A program made the position numbers and the translations under genes. From Vulcanisaeta sp. UBA163 (GTDB taxonomy: Archaea > Thermoproteota > Thermoprotei > Thermoproteales > Thermocladiaceae): a stretch of 22,522 bases of DNA. Under the pieces are notes generated by a model. The model worked only from the letters and a program-made list of their open reading frames with translations, made no database searches and was not told the origin of the DNA. The stretch lies in contig DAJV01000021.1 in NCBI GenBank assembly GCA_002496475.1, forward strand, positions 1 to 22,522. Reading direction: 5' to 3'. Shown here in pieces: positions 8,546 to 14,317 of the stretch; within the stretch, counting starts at the first letter, position 1, and each line of letters opens with the position of its first letter.

Positions 8546-8556
8546 TTTTTATATTG
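8546..8556 (+). promoter_or_regulatory. TATA box of rpl22
   Basis: A/T-rich element TTTTTATAT (within 8546-8556) about 29 bp upstream of ATG 8580. It lies inside the longer open frame that begins at GTG 8535, which argues that this extension is not translated. Confidence 0.65.
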
Positions 8557-8579
8557 CACTGCTCACGTTGGATTCTGGT

Positions 8580-9134
8580 ATGGCTAGGATTGATTGGAGC
8601 ATTGGTGCTGAGGACATTATCAAGAGTGTTAGGGAGATTTATGGAGTGAGCATTACTGAGGACCAGATCGTTAAGGCCCTCGGTTATGAGTATAGGATTA
8701 GTTGGAAGAAGGCCGTCGAGGTTGCCAGATTCATTAGGGGCTTCACCATTAAGCAGGCCGAGGAGTACTTAAACGATGTCATTAAGATGAAGGCGCCAAT
8801 ACCGATAAGGAGGTTCACAAAGAAGCAGGCGCACCACGCAACGCCCTGGGAGGGTTGGCCAGTGGCTAAGTGGCCCATTAATGTGTCTAAGGCATACCTC
8901 GAGGTCCTCAAGAACCTTGAGAATAACGCGGGCTATAGGGGTCTGAATGTTGATAATGTGGTTATTGTTCATGCAGCTATTCATAAGGGTCGTAAGATAA
9001 AGAATTACATACAAAGGGCCTTCGGCAGGTCTACACCTTGGTTCCAGGACACAGTAACCATAGAATTAGCCGGTGCAGAGATACCTGAGGAAAATGTACC
9101 AAGGAAATTAAAGCTAAGGCCAAAAACCTACTAG
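8580..9134 (+). CDS. rpl22: 50S ribosomal protein L22 (uL22), archaeal type
   Basis: Large-subunit protein lining the peptide exit tunnel. The 184-residue product has the archaeal/eukaryotic L22/L17 core: YRISWKKAVEVARFIRGF, AHHATPWEGWPVAKWPIN, the conserved VHAAIHKGRKIKNYIQRAFGRSTPW and a basic tail. The segment before the core (IYGVSITEDQIVKALG) is longer than the usual archaeal N-terminus. ATG 8580 is chosen because a TATA box lies about 29 bp upstream, giving a leaderless mRNA; GTG 8535 is upstream of that box. The gene stands apart from any S10/spc ribosomal cluster in this window. Its stop codon overlaps by four bases the stop of the convergent PIN-domain gene. Confidence 0.93.
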   Translation: MARIDWSIGAEDIIKSVREIYGVSITEDQIVKALGYEYRISWKKAVEVARFIRGFTIKQAEEYLNDVIKMKAPIPIRRFTKKQAHHATPWEGWPVAKWPINVSKAYLEVLKNLENNAGYRGLNVDNVVIVHAAIHKGRKIKNYIQRAFGRSTPWFQDTVTIELAGAEIPEENVPRKLKLRPKTY

Positions 9135-9502
9135 TACTTCCTTAGGAAAACCACCAGGTATTCTATACCAAGCTTCCTGAGAAACTTTATTAGTAATGAA
9201 TCGTCAGTAATTACGACTGGTTTTTCATCCCTGAATCTCATGGCAAGTATTATCAGTGATACGTCAGTGTCGCTTAATAACTTCGGCAAATGATGATTCC
9301 TCCTGGCAAGCGCCACCTCCTTGGCGCTTACATCATAGACATCGATATTGAGAACTGCAGGCACTACAGCTGCCCTCACATCCTTAAGTTCATTAATCAC
9401 GTAATTCGTGGTTACCAGACGGCCCATGGCCATTAATGGTCGTAGATCCCTCGAATGTAATATCGCGGACGTATCAAGGATCACAGTGCGTACTGTGTTC
9501 AT
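9131..9502 (-). CDS. PIN-domain ribonuclease, Nob1-like
   Basis: A 123-residue single PIN domain. Acidic metal-binding residues are visible in the expected order: ILDTSAIL (Asp10), NYVINELKD (Glu38), LLSDTDVSLI (Asp78/Asp80) and VITDDSLL (Asp100/101). The phrases NELKD and LSDTD resemble the Nob1/rRNA-maturation branch, which cuts pre-16S rRNA at its 3' end, more than VapC toxins, and there is no antitoxin-like gene beside it. The zinc ribbon that follows the PIN domain in typical Nob1 is absent, so the role is an inference. The start ATG overlaps the NAD kinase stop by four bases (ATGA), so the two genes are almost certainly one transcript. Its 3' end overlaps rpl22 convergently. Confidence 0.75.
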   Translation of the reverse strand: MNTVRTVILDTSAILHSRDLRPLMAMGRLVTTNYVINELKDVRAAVVPAVLNIDVYDVSAKEVALARRNHHLPKLLSDTDVSLIILAMRFRDEKPVVITDDSLLIKFLRKLGIEYLVVFLRKY

Positions 9503-10302
9503 GGTATGAATAGCCTCCTTAGTAGTCTGTCATACATACGATATTGACGTGTCCTAACAAACTTTACCCGCTTGTCGCTAGGCATAATGCGTATCTCAGC
9601 ACCCCTTTGCGCTATCGTACCATCGCAAAGTATGTGCGCCACCTCACTTGTCAATACCTTAATGGGTGTGTCGAATGGGTGGACGATGGAAACTAAAGCC
9701 CTGGAGAATGGAGCAAGAGGTACTATTAATTTCGCTATTAACCTATTGTCAATGACTGGGCCTCCTGCAGCCAATGCATATGCTGTTGAGCCAGTTGGTG
9801 TGGCTATTATGACTCCATCCATTCTAGCCCTCATTATTTCCTCACCGCTGTCTTCAACGACGGTCACATTTATTAAACGCCCTGGATCAACGCCCTTAAC
9901 TAAAACTTCATTCAAGGCCATGCACTCGAAATCGGCAGAGACGGCCTTTAGGGTGATCCTCTCCTCAACTGTATACTCACCCTTTACTATTTTATCCAGT
10001 ACCTGGGGCAGTTCCCTGGCGCTTACATCACTTAGGTAATTAACTCGGCCGGTACCTATATGTAGTATGGGCATGTTCACAATGTTTCCAATCTCATGTA
10101 TGAACTTGAGTACTGTACCGTCACCGCCGATCACCATCGCCATATCAATATCTGTAGAGCCATCCCACTTGGATATACCCATGTTTTTGACCTCCAGTTC
10201 TCTAGCTGCGAGCACCTCGATACCTCCATTACTTAGTTTATTCACTATTAACTTAGCTAATGCATAATCCTCGTACTTTCCAACATACATAACAATCCTC
10301 AT
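9499..10302 (-). CDS. nadK: NAD kinase
   Basis: Phosphorylates NAD to NADP using ATP or polyphosphate; cytoplasmic and normally essential. The 267-residue protein has the diagnostic GGDGT motif (residues 59-63), an ALNEVLVKG segment (NE motif, NAD ribose contact), and the glycine-rich DGVIIATPTGSTAYALAAGGPVI. Length is typical. ATG 10302 is the first start; a TATA-like element lies about 35 bp upstream on the minus strand. The downstream PIN-domain gene overlaps by ATGA. The 5' end faces eIF5A divergently. Confidence 0.92.
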   Translation of the reverse strand: MRIVMYVGKYEDYALAKLIVNKLSNGGIEVLAARELEVKNMGISKWDGSTDIDMAMVIGGDGTVLKFIHEIGNIVNMPILHIGTGRVNYLSDVSARELPQVLDKIVKGEYTVEERITLKAVSADFECMALNEVLVKGVDPGRLINVTVVEDSGEEIMRARMDGVIIATPTGSTAYALAAGGPVIDNRLIAKLIVPLAPFSRALVSIVHPFDTPIKVLTSEVAHILCDGTIAQRGAEIRIMPSDKRVKFVRTRQYRMYDRLLRRLFIP

Positions 10303-10331
10303 TAATTCTCGAAACTACACACTGCACAGGG

Positions 10332-10342
10332 GAATTAATAAG
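10332..10342 (-). promoter_or_regulatory. TATA-like element for the nadK-PIN transcript
   Basis: Minus-strand TTATTAATTCC, centred about 35 bp upstream of the nadK ATG, which would give a leader of only about 8 nt. Confidence 0.45.
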
Positions 10343-10387
10343 TAATTTCTAATAATGAAGGAGGGCAGGGAGTTACCAATAGAAAAC

Positions 10388-10397
10388 CTTTTATTAA
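10388..10397 (+). promoter_or_regulatory. TATA box of eIF5A
   Basis: CTTTTATTAA centred about 28 bp upstream of ATG 10421. It lies inside the longer open frame that begins at ATG 10355, so that upstream ATG should not be in the mRNA. Confidence 0.65.
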
Positions 10398-10420
10398 CTC
10401 CAAGCTATGTCGGCTCTTGT

Positions 10421-10819
10421 ATGTCAACGAAACCAACAGAGGCAGGTTCTGTGAAGGAGGGCAGTTACTTAATGATTGATGGAGAGCCATGCAAGATAGT
10501 TGAGGTTGAAAAAAGCAAGACCGGTAAGCATGGATCCGCCAAGGTCAGGATAGTAGGTATTGGCGTCTTTGATAATGTTAAGAGGACATTAATAGTGCCC
10601 GCTGATGCCCAAGTCGAGGTACCGATAATTGAGAAGTTCGTTGCCCAAGTCGTGGCTAGAGTCGGTGATTCCTGGCAATTAATGGATCTAAGGAACTACA
10701 CCACGTTCGAGGTATCCCAGAACCAAATCGAGGGTGATCTCAGTGGGAAGATTGAACCTGGCATTGAGGTTGAGGTTTGGGACATTGCCGGAAGAAGGAA
10801 GATCGTTAGGGTTAGGTAG
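10421..10819 (+). CDS. eif5A: Translation initiation/elongation factor 5A (aIF5A)
   Basis: Ribosome-bound factor that promotes peptide-bond formation at difficult sequences. The 132-residue protein shows the N-terminal SH3-like domain with the modification loop KSKTGKHGSAK; Lys36 in TGKHG is the hypusine (or deoxyhypusine) site. A C-terminal OB-fold follows (QLMDLRNYTTFEV to the end). Length matches archaeal aIF5A. An in-frame ATG at 10355 would add 22 unrelated residues; I reject it because the TATA box falls inside that extension and the family starts at about MSTKPTEAGSVKEG. The gene ends 7 bp from the convergent DUF655 gene. Confidence 0.95.
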   Translation: MSTKPTEAGSVKEGSYLMIDGEPCKIVEVEKSKTGKHGSAKVRIVGIGVFDNVKRTLIVPADAQVEVPIIEKFVAQVVARVGDSWQLMDLRNYTTFEVSQNQIEGDLSGKIEPGIEVEVWDIAGRRKIVRVR

Positions 10820-10826
10820 ATCAAAA

Positions 10827-11402
10827 TTAATCAACAAATAGCCTATATTGATCAGCCCCCTGTAATTCCCTAAGTATCCTATCAATGATCAACTTCTCGG
10901 GATCAATACCAATCCTACCCTTTATATCCTCCAAGGATTTAAAGGGTTTCTTCCTCCTCTCCTCGAGTATTTGCCAAAGCGTCTTCTTGCCAATACCCTT
11001 AAGTAGCTCTAGGCTGTGCATTTTTAGGGTTATTGGGCCAGCCTTATTAAAGAAATCAACAAATCGATTCTCTTGGATCTTCACAATCTTAGCAACAACT
11101 TCCGGAAGCGCACTCTTAGCTTCGCTTGTTAGTTCATCATAGCTAATTCTCCTAACAATCTTATTTACCTTGTCCCTGGGGCCATTACCAATATAAACCC
11201 TTTCACCCACCTCCGCCGTAGTGTTGGGTTTTAGCGTTACCTCCAGTAATGTGAAGAATTGATCACCAATTGCCTGTGCATAGGTTTCATTCCTAGGAAA
11301 CCCCTTCTTTATTAAGGATGGGTCCTTAACAAGCATTTGCTCTGGAGGTATTATGTCCAATATGAAGGCATAGTCCTCCCTCTTAACCATTAAAGACACC
11401 AT
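10827..11402 (-). CDS. DUF655 nucleic-acid-binding protein (OB-fold plus helix-hairpin-helix)
   Basis: A conserved archaeal protein of unknown function, usually encoded in the rpl21e-rpoF-DUF655-ksgA neighbourhood. The 191-residue product has an N-terminal OB-like part (VKREDYAFILDIIPPE through GERVYIGNGPRDKV) and a C-terminal helix-hairpin-helix SLELLKGIGKKTLWQILEER followed by KSLEDIKGRIGIDP, suggesting RNA or DNA binding. Start ATG 11402 overlaps the rpoF stop as ATGA; a second Met lies four codons in. Co-expression with an RNA polymerase subunit suggests a link to transcription or ribosome biogenesis, but no activity can be assigned from sequence. The usual downstream ksgA is not here: convergent eIF5A takes that place. 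Confidence 0.85.
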   Translation of the reverse strand: MVSLMVKREDYAFILDIIPPEQMLVKDPSLIKKGFPRNETYAQAIGDQFFTLLEVTLKPNTTAEVGERVYIGNGPRDKVNKIVRRISYDELTSEAKSALPEVVAKIVKIQENRFVDFFNKAGPITLKMHSLELLKGIGKKTLWQILEERRKKPFKSLEDIKGRIGIDPEKLIIDRILRELQGADQYRLFVD

Positions 11403-11749
11403 CAGGACTGTTTACTACCCCTTAATAGGTCAAGTATGCCCTCAATATCCTGATCACTAAACTCCCTTTTCTCACTTCCCAGTAGTATCCTGAGTTCATC
11501 TACTGTTTGAGGCATGATATTGATTATTTGAATGGCAGTTAATTTAGCAAGCCCAAACCTCTTCATTAGCTCTAAGATTAAATCCCTCACTCTCTCCGGA
11601 TCCACCTTTAGGAACCTCCTTAGGTAGTCCAGTGTATTATTTACTACCTCGTCATTGGTGCCGATGCCGCCATTGACTATCTTATCCTCGATAATCCTTA
11701 GTGCCTCGGCCATAGAAATGTCCTCAGCATTAATAATACGTTTAACCAC
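11402..11749 (-). CDS. rpoF: DNA-directed RNA polymerase subunit F (Rpb4 homologue)
   Basis: Forms the RpoE-RpoF stalk (Rpb7/Rpb4) of archaeal RNA polymerase, which binds nascent RNA and assists open complex formation. The 115-residue helical protein matches archaeal RpoF in size and pattern: INAEDISMAEALRIIED, TLDYLRRFLKVDPE and a C-terminal HRDC-like part AIQIINIMPQTVDELRILLG. The GTG start at 11749 is supported by a TATA box about 28 bp upstream on the minus strand, giving a leaderless mRNA. It is followed directly by DUF655 with an ATGA overlap. Its usual upstream partner rpl21e lies next to it but on the opposite strand. Confidence 0.9.
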   Translation of the reverse strand: MVKRIINAEDISMAEALRIIEDKIVNGGIGTNDEVVNNTLDYLRRFLKVDPERVRDLILELMKRFGLAKLTAIQIINIMPQTVDELRILLGSEKREFSDQDIEGILDLLRGSKQS

Positions 11750-11770
11750 AATTAGTTTCCTAGGTAAAAT

Positions 11771-11782
11771 CCCTATTTAAGG
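11771..11782 (-). promoter_or_regulatory. TATA box of rpoF-DUF655
   Basis: Minus-strand CCTTAAATAGGG, centred about 28 bp upstream of GTG 11749. Confidence 0.6.
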
Positions 11783-11918
11783 ATTAGGCATATAACTCAT
11801 TGATTAAGTGGCATAACGTAGATACGGCATGCACCACACAATATTAAGAAGGGGCATGTAATGGTTCGAGTGGCTTTAATGAGGCCCTGCATGTTGAAAT
11901 AATCAATGAAACAGAATG

Positions 11919-11926
11919 CTTAAATA
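11919..11926 (+). promoter_or_regulatory. TATA box of rpl21e
   Basis: CTTAAATA (centre about 11923) lies about 24 bp before TTG 11946 and supports independent transcription of rpl21e away from rpoF. Between this element and the rpoF promoter, about 135 bp show no gene I can recognise. Confidence 0.55.
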
Positions 11927-11945
11927 CATATTGAAGTGATGATGC

Positions 11946-12281
11946 TTGGGGTTTAACGTGCACCGAACACATGGCCTACGCTACAAATCAAGGAAATTAC
12001 TCACAAAGAAACCAAGGGAGAAGGGCAGACCAGGTATTTCTAGGTGGCTTTATGAGTACAGGGTAGGTGATAAGGTAGTCATTAACATAGACCCAACATT
12101 CATAACCACTGCGCCACACAGGAGATACCAGGGCAAGGTGGGCACAATAATTGGCAAGAGGGGCAAGTCTTACGAAATAGAGATCTACGTGGGTAGCAAG
12201 AGAAAGGTTATAATAACAACTCCCGACCACATCTTACCTTTCACAGTACAACCAACTGAGACGAAACCATCAGTCTCCTAA
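11946..12281 (+). CDS. rpl21e: 50S ribosomal protein L21e (eL21)
   Basis: Archaeal/eukaryotic large-subunit protein. The 111-residue product shows the family pattern: HGLRYKSRKLLTKKPREKG at the N-terminus, then the SH3-like barrel with YRVGDKVVINIDPTF, PHRRYQGKVGTIIGKRGKSYEIEI and a C-terminal strand IITTPDHILPF. The TTG start at 11946 is the only one giving the full N-terminus and has a TATA box at suitable distance; a GTG four codons later is a weaker alternative. It is transcribed opposite to both neighbours rpoF and pus10, with which it is co-oriented in many archaea. It converges with pus10, 13 bp between stops. Confidence 0.92.
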   Translation: MGFNVHRTHGLRYKSRKLLTKKPREKGRPGISRWLYEYRVGDKVVINIDPTFITTAPHRRYQGKVGTIIGKRGKSYEIEIYVGSKRKVIITTPDHILPFTVQPTETKPSVS

Positions 12282-12294
12282 TCATCTAAACAAC

Positions 12295-13533
12295 CTAGTC
12301 AGTTACATTGAGTATGTCTATTTCCAATGGCCTAATGCCAATACCCAATACGCCGGCTATACTCGGTTCAACATCGCCGAAGCCACCATGCACAAAACCC
12401 CTAATGTATAGGTTGCCCTGGCACTTAATTAGGAATTCCACGAGCCTACCCCTAATAACCCTACCATAAAGTTCATAAACCATACTAACCCTTCTCCTAA
12501 CCCTATGTCCATGCTTAAACCTCTGAACTACCTGCCTATTCCTAAAATAATCATGAAGTGACATCATGGTCTCATTTGTGACATGGTCATCAGCAATGGC
12601 AAGGACTCTATACGTAATCACGTAATCCCTAACCCTAGCCCTCACCCTTGTAATGGCTGAGCTCTTAACATATGAGAATTCCTCAAGTAGCACATCATAG
12701 CTTGGATCCATTAGCAACGGGCTAACGTCCTTAATATCCAACCTTTTTCCTGGTCTAATTACTTGAATTACCGCCGGCCTACCATTACCGAGAACCCTGG
12801 CTCCACTTGGATCATCACCACCCGTGTGTATAATAGCGCCCTGCGCACTGTATGCCTGAACTACACGGTCAATGGGCCACCTAGTGTTCTCCTTGCCATT
12901 AACCACCCTATGGACCTTCCTATACCTAGTGAATATGTAAATTGGCATTACCTGGGTTGTTATCGTACCCGTTGTTATGTCAATGATAGTCTCCACATCA
13001 GGTTCCTCCCTACTAAATTGAATGCCAAGTATTGAAGAAACCCTCTTGCCCAGTTCCCTGTTTAACTCACGCTTAATGGACTCAGAACTGGATATATTGA
13101 ATTCTGTTGTTATGTTCAATTCCTTTCTCAACACATCGATAGGCACTCTACTACCAAGCCTAAACGACCTATACTCAACACCCAGAGATCTCAGGCTCTC
13201 CGCAATATTCCTCGACCACTCATCAAGCCTGTTAAAAATGGAATTCCCGCATACATAGCATGGTACTGAGGAAATCTCAATACTCAGGTTCCTCAGGAAT
13301 TTTATACTCGGTTCATGCCCACTTAAGGCTAATGCCCTCACATCATTAACTGATTCATCACTCAAACCCTCGCTTATTATTTTTTCATGAACTCTCATCA
13401 ACAAGTAATTCTTAATCGACCTACCCCTCTCCTCATTACTAAGCCCAGTACCCAACCTAGCGAATAACCTGCCAAGGCAGTGATCACAAAGTGGGTACTT
13501 CCTCAGTATCTCCATGGCCTTCTCAATGCTCAT
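12295..13533 (-). CDS. pus10: tRNA pseudouridine synthase Pus10
   Basis: Makes pseudouridine 54 and/or 55 in the tRNA T-loop in Archaea. The 412-residue protein has an N-terminal zinc-binding module (CDHC at 16-19, CYVC at 92-95), a THUMP-like middle and a C-terminal synthase domain with GGDDPSGARVLGNGRPAV (about 238-255), the Pus10 counterpart of the catalytic GREDxDVRxLGxGRP motif. The Asp pair 240/241 should contain the catalytic Asp, but the spacing to RVLGNGRP appears one residue longer than in the common form. The C-terminus YELYGRVIRGRLVEFLIKCQGNLYIRGFVHG matches the family. ATG 13533 has a TATA element about 29 bp upstream, shared with the divergent LAGLIDADG-like gene. Confidence 0.9.
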   Translation of the reverse strand: MSIEKAMEILRKYPLCDHCLGRLFARLGTGLSNEERGRSIKNYLLMRVHEKIISEGLSDESVNDVRALALSGHEPSIKFLRNLSIEISSVPCYVCGNSIFNRLDEWSRNIAESLRSLGVEYRSFRLGSRVPIDVLRKELNITTEFNISSSESIKRELNRELGKRVSSILGIQFSREEPDVETIIDITTGTITTQVMPIYIFTRYRKVHRVVNGKENTRWPIDRVVQAYSAQGAIIHTGGDDPSGARVLGNGRPAVIQVIRPGKRLDIKDVSPLLMDPSYDVLLEEFSYVKSSAITRVRARVRDYVITYRVLAIADDHVTNETMMSLHDYFRNRQVVQRFKHGHRVRRRVSMVYELYGRVIRGRLVEFLIKCQGNLYIRGFVHGGFGDVEPSIAGVLGIGIRPLEIDILNVTD

Positions 13534-13556
13534 ACGACGTATTACCGAACATAGTA

Positions 13557-13568
13557 AGTATATTAAAG
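13557..13568. promoter_or_regulatory. Shared bidirectional TATA element between pus10 and the LAGLIDADG-like gene
   Basis: The only strong TATA-like sequence in the 58-bp gap is GTATATTAAA (plus) / TTTAATATAC (minus), centred near 13562. It lies about 29 bp from the pus10 ATG (13533) and about 30 bp from the GTG at 13592, so one A/T-rich box could serve both leaderless transcripts. Confidence 0.55.
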
Positions 13569-13591
13569 CATATAACTAAGGAGTTGCCTCT

Positions 13592-14146
13592 GTGGATCCA
13601 TACCTACTTGGTGCATTCATGAATGAATGCTCGGTTAAGTGGAGGAATATTGAGGGCTTCTCAGACGCTGTTAGCTATGCAAAATCTCTGAAACCAAGTA
13701 TCACTGTGGCTAATAATACCGTGAATGCCACGGGCATGTTGTGTGAAGAGGTCAAGAAGATCCTACAGAAACCAAGCAGGCTATTAATGTTCCTAAATAT
13801 CAACGACTGGGCCAAAATGTTGAGGGGACTCTACGACTTTCATGGGGAGATTATTGACCCAGAACCGAGTCTTGACATGCCCAATTTCGTGCTTAGCATT
13901 AGAATACCAAATAAGCACCTTGGTCTCGCGCTAAGGATTGTACTTAAGCTCCTGGGTATTAACAGTGGTGTATTCCCAGGTAATAATGGTAATCTCTACT
14001 TAGTAATTCATGATAGGGAATCCATAGCCAGGTTCGTGAAGACTGTAAAACCCTACTTGAACCCAGAACTGAACATTACCCTAAGGGATAAGTGGAATAA
14101 ATACTACGCAGGCTTCGGCGAACCAATAGTAACCATTAAGGAATAA
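13592..14146 (+). CDS. LAGLIDADG-fold protein, possibly domesticated and inactive
   Basis: A stand-alone 184-residue protein with two degenerate LAGLIDADG motifs. The first is LLGAFMNEC (residues 5-13), with Glu12 in the catalytic acidic position. The second is LRGLYDFHG (77-85), with His84 where the acidic residue should be. After the second motif the layout of the fold is clear: VLSIRIPNKHLGLALRIVLK, LLGINSG, NLYLVIHDRESIARFV. Active single-chain homing endonucleases need both acidic residues, so this one is probably not a double-strand nuclease and may bind DNA or RNA, as WhiA-type relatives do. It is not inside an intron or intein here. GTG 13592 has a TATA element about 30 bp upstream. 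The function is inference. Confidence 0.6.
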   Translation: MDPYLLGAFMNECSVKWRNIEGFSDAVSYAKSLKPSITVANNTVNATGMLCEEVKKILQKPSRLLMFLNINDWAKMLRGLYDFHGEIIDPEPSLDMPNFVLSIRIPNKHLGLALRIVLKLLGINSGVFPGNNGNLYLVIHDRESIARFVKTVKPYLNPELNITLRDKWNKYYAGFGEPIVTIKE

Positions 14147-14216
14147 CTACACTAATTACTCCGTAGAAGTCCCCATTTATTAATACATAGCCCGCATTGA
14201 ACGTGACCTATGGAAT

Positions 14217-14271
14217 GGATCAGTCGGTTTAGGTTTCGCCATCAGTCAGCGTGGGTTCAACTCATCACTAT
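14217..14271 (-). ncRNA. Candidate C/D box sRNA (2'-O-methylation guide), minus strand
   Basis: Reading on the minus strand from 14268: C box GTGATGA (14268-14262), a 12-nt guide GTTGAACCCACG, D' box CTGA (14249-14246), a 3-nt spacer, a C'-like box ATGGCGA (14242-14236), a second 12-nt guide AACCTAAACCGA, and D box CTGA (14223-14220). The 12-3-12 spacing is the classical archaeal C/D layout. By the N+5 rule the predicted targets are a G in CGUGGGUUCAAC (resembles a tRNA T-arm) and a U in UCGGUUUAGGUU. A minus-strand TATA-like TTAATTATA near 14293-14301 lies about 28 bp upstream. The weak points are the imperfect C' box and lack of a clear terminal stem. Confidence 0.65.
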
Positions 14272-14317
14272 CACTATTAAGCTTAAAGGACTGTATAATT
14301 AAGCTTTAGTTGTGATG
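14269..14317. repeat. Imperfect inverted repeat forming a mirror-symmetric promoter region between two sRNA candidates
   Basis: ATCACTATTAAGCTTAA (from about 14267) and its imperfect mirror AATTAAGCTTTAGTTGTGAT (14298-14317) contain the outer edges of both C boxes and the A/T-rich TATA-like elements. The midpoint, about 14290, is equidistant (22 bp) from the two C boxes. It could also be read as a bidirectional terminator, since the flanking protein genes are convergent. Confidence 0.5.

Noticed and set aside
9131..9502. The PIN protein as a VapC toxin of a toxin-antitoxin pair.
   Set aside because: No antitoxin-like gene adjoins it; it is coupled to NAD kinase and its motifs are closer to the Nob1 type.
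9572..10039. 155-codon plus-strand frame.
   Set aside because: Antisense to NAD kinase, whose GGDGT and NE motifs are unambiguous on the minus strand.
10355..10420. ATG 10355 as the eIF5A start.
   Set aside because: The TATA box at 10388-10397 falls inside the extension, and the 22 extra residues have no counterpart in the family.
11862..11880. GGTTCGAGT near 11869, reminiscent of a tRNA T-loop.
   Set aside because: No matching T-stem, acceptor stem or anticodon arm around it.
11936..11965. GTGATGA at 11936-11942 as a C box of another sRNA.
   Set aside because: No D or D' box at 9-13 nt spacing, and it lies at the rpl21e start.
14210..14302. A 30-codon plus-strand ORF beginning ATGGAATGG, with a TATA-like TTTATTAATA about 30 bp upstream.
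   Set aside because: It lies antisense over the minus-strand C/D box candidate, whose box spacing is much less likely by chance, and the peptide resembles no family. It is kept only as the main competing explanation for the region.
14269..14317. Inverted repeat between convergent protein genes, read as a bidirectional terminator.
   Set aside because: Archaeal termination relies mainly on T tracts, none of which flank it, and the repeat arms include the C boxes and TATA-like elements of the two sRNA candidates, which explains it better.
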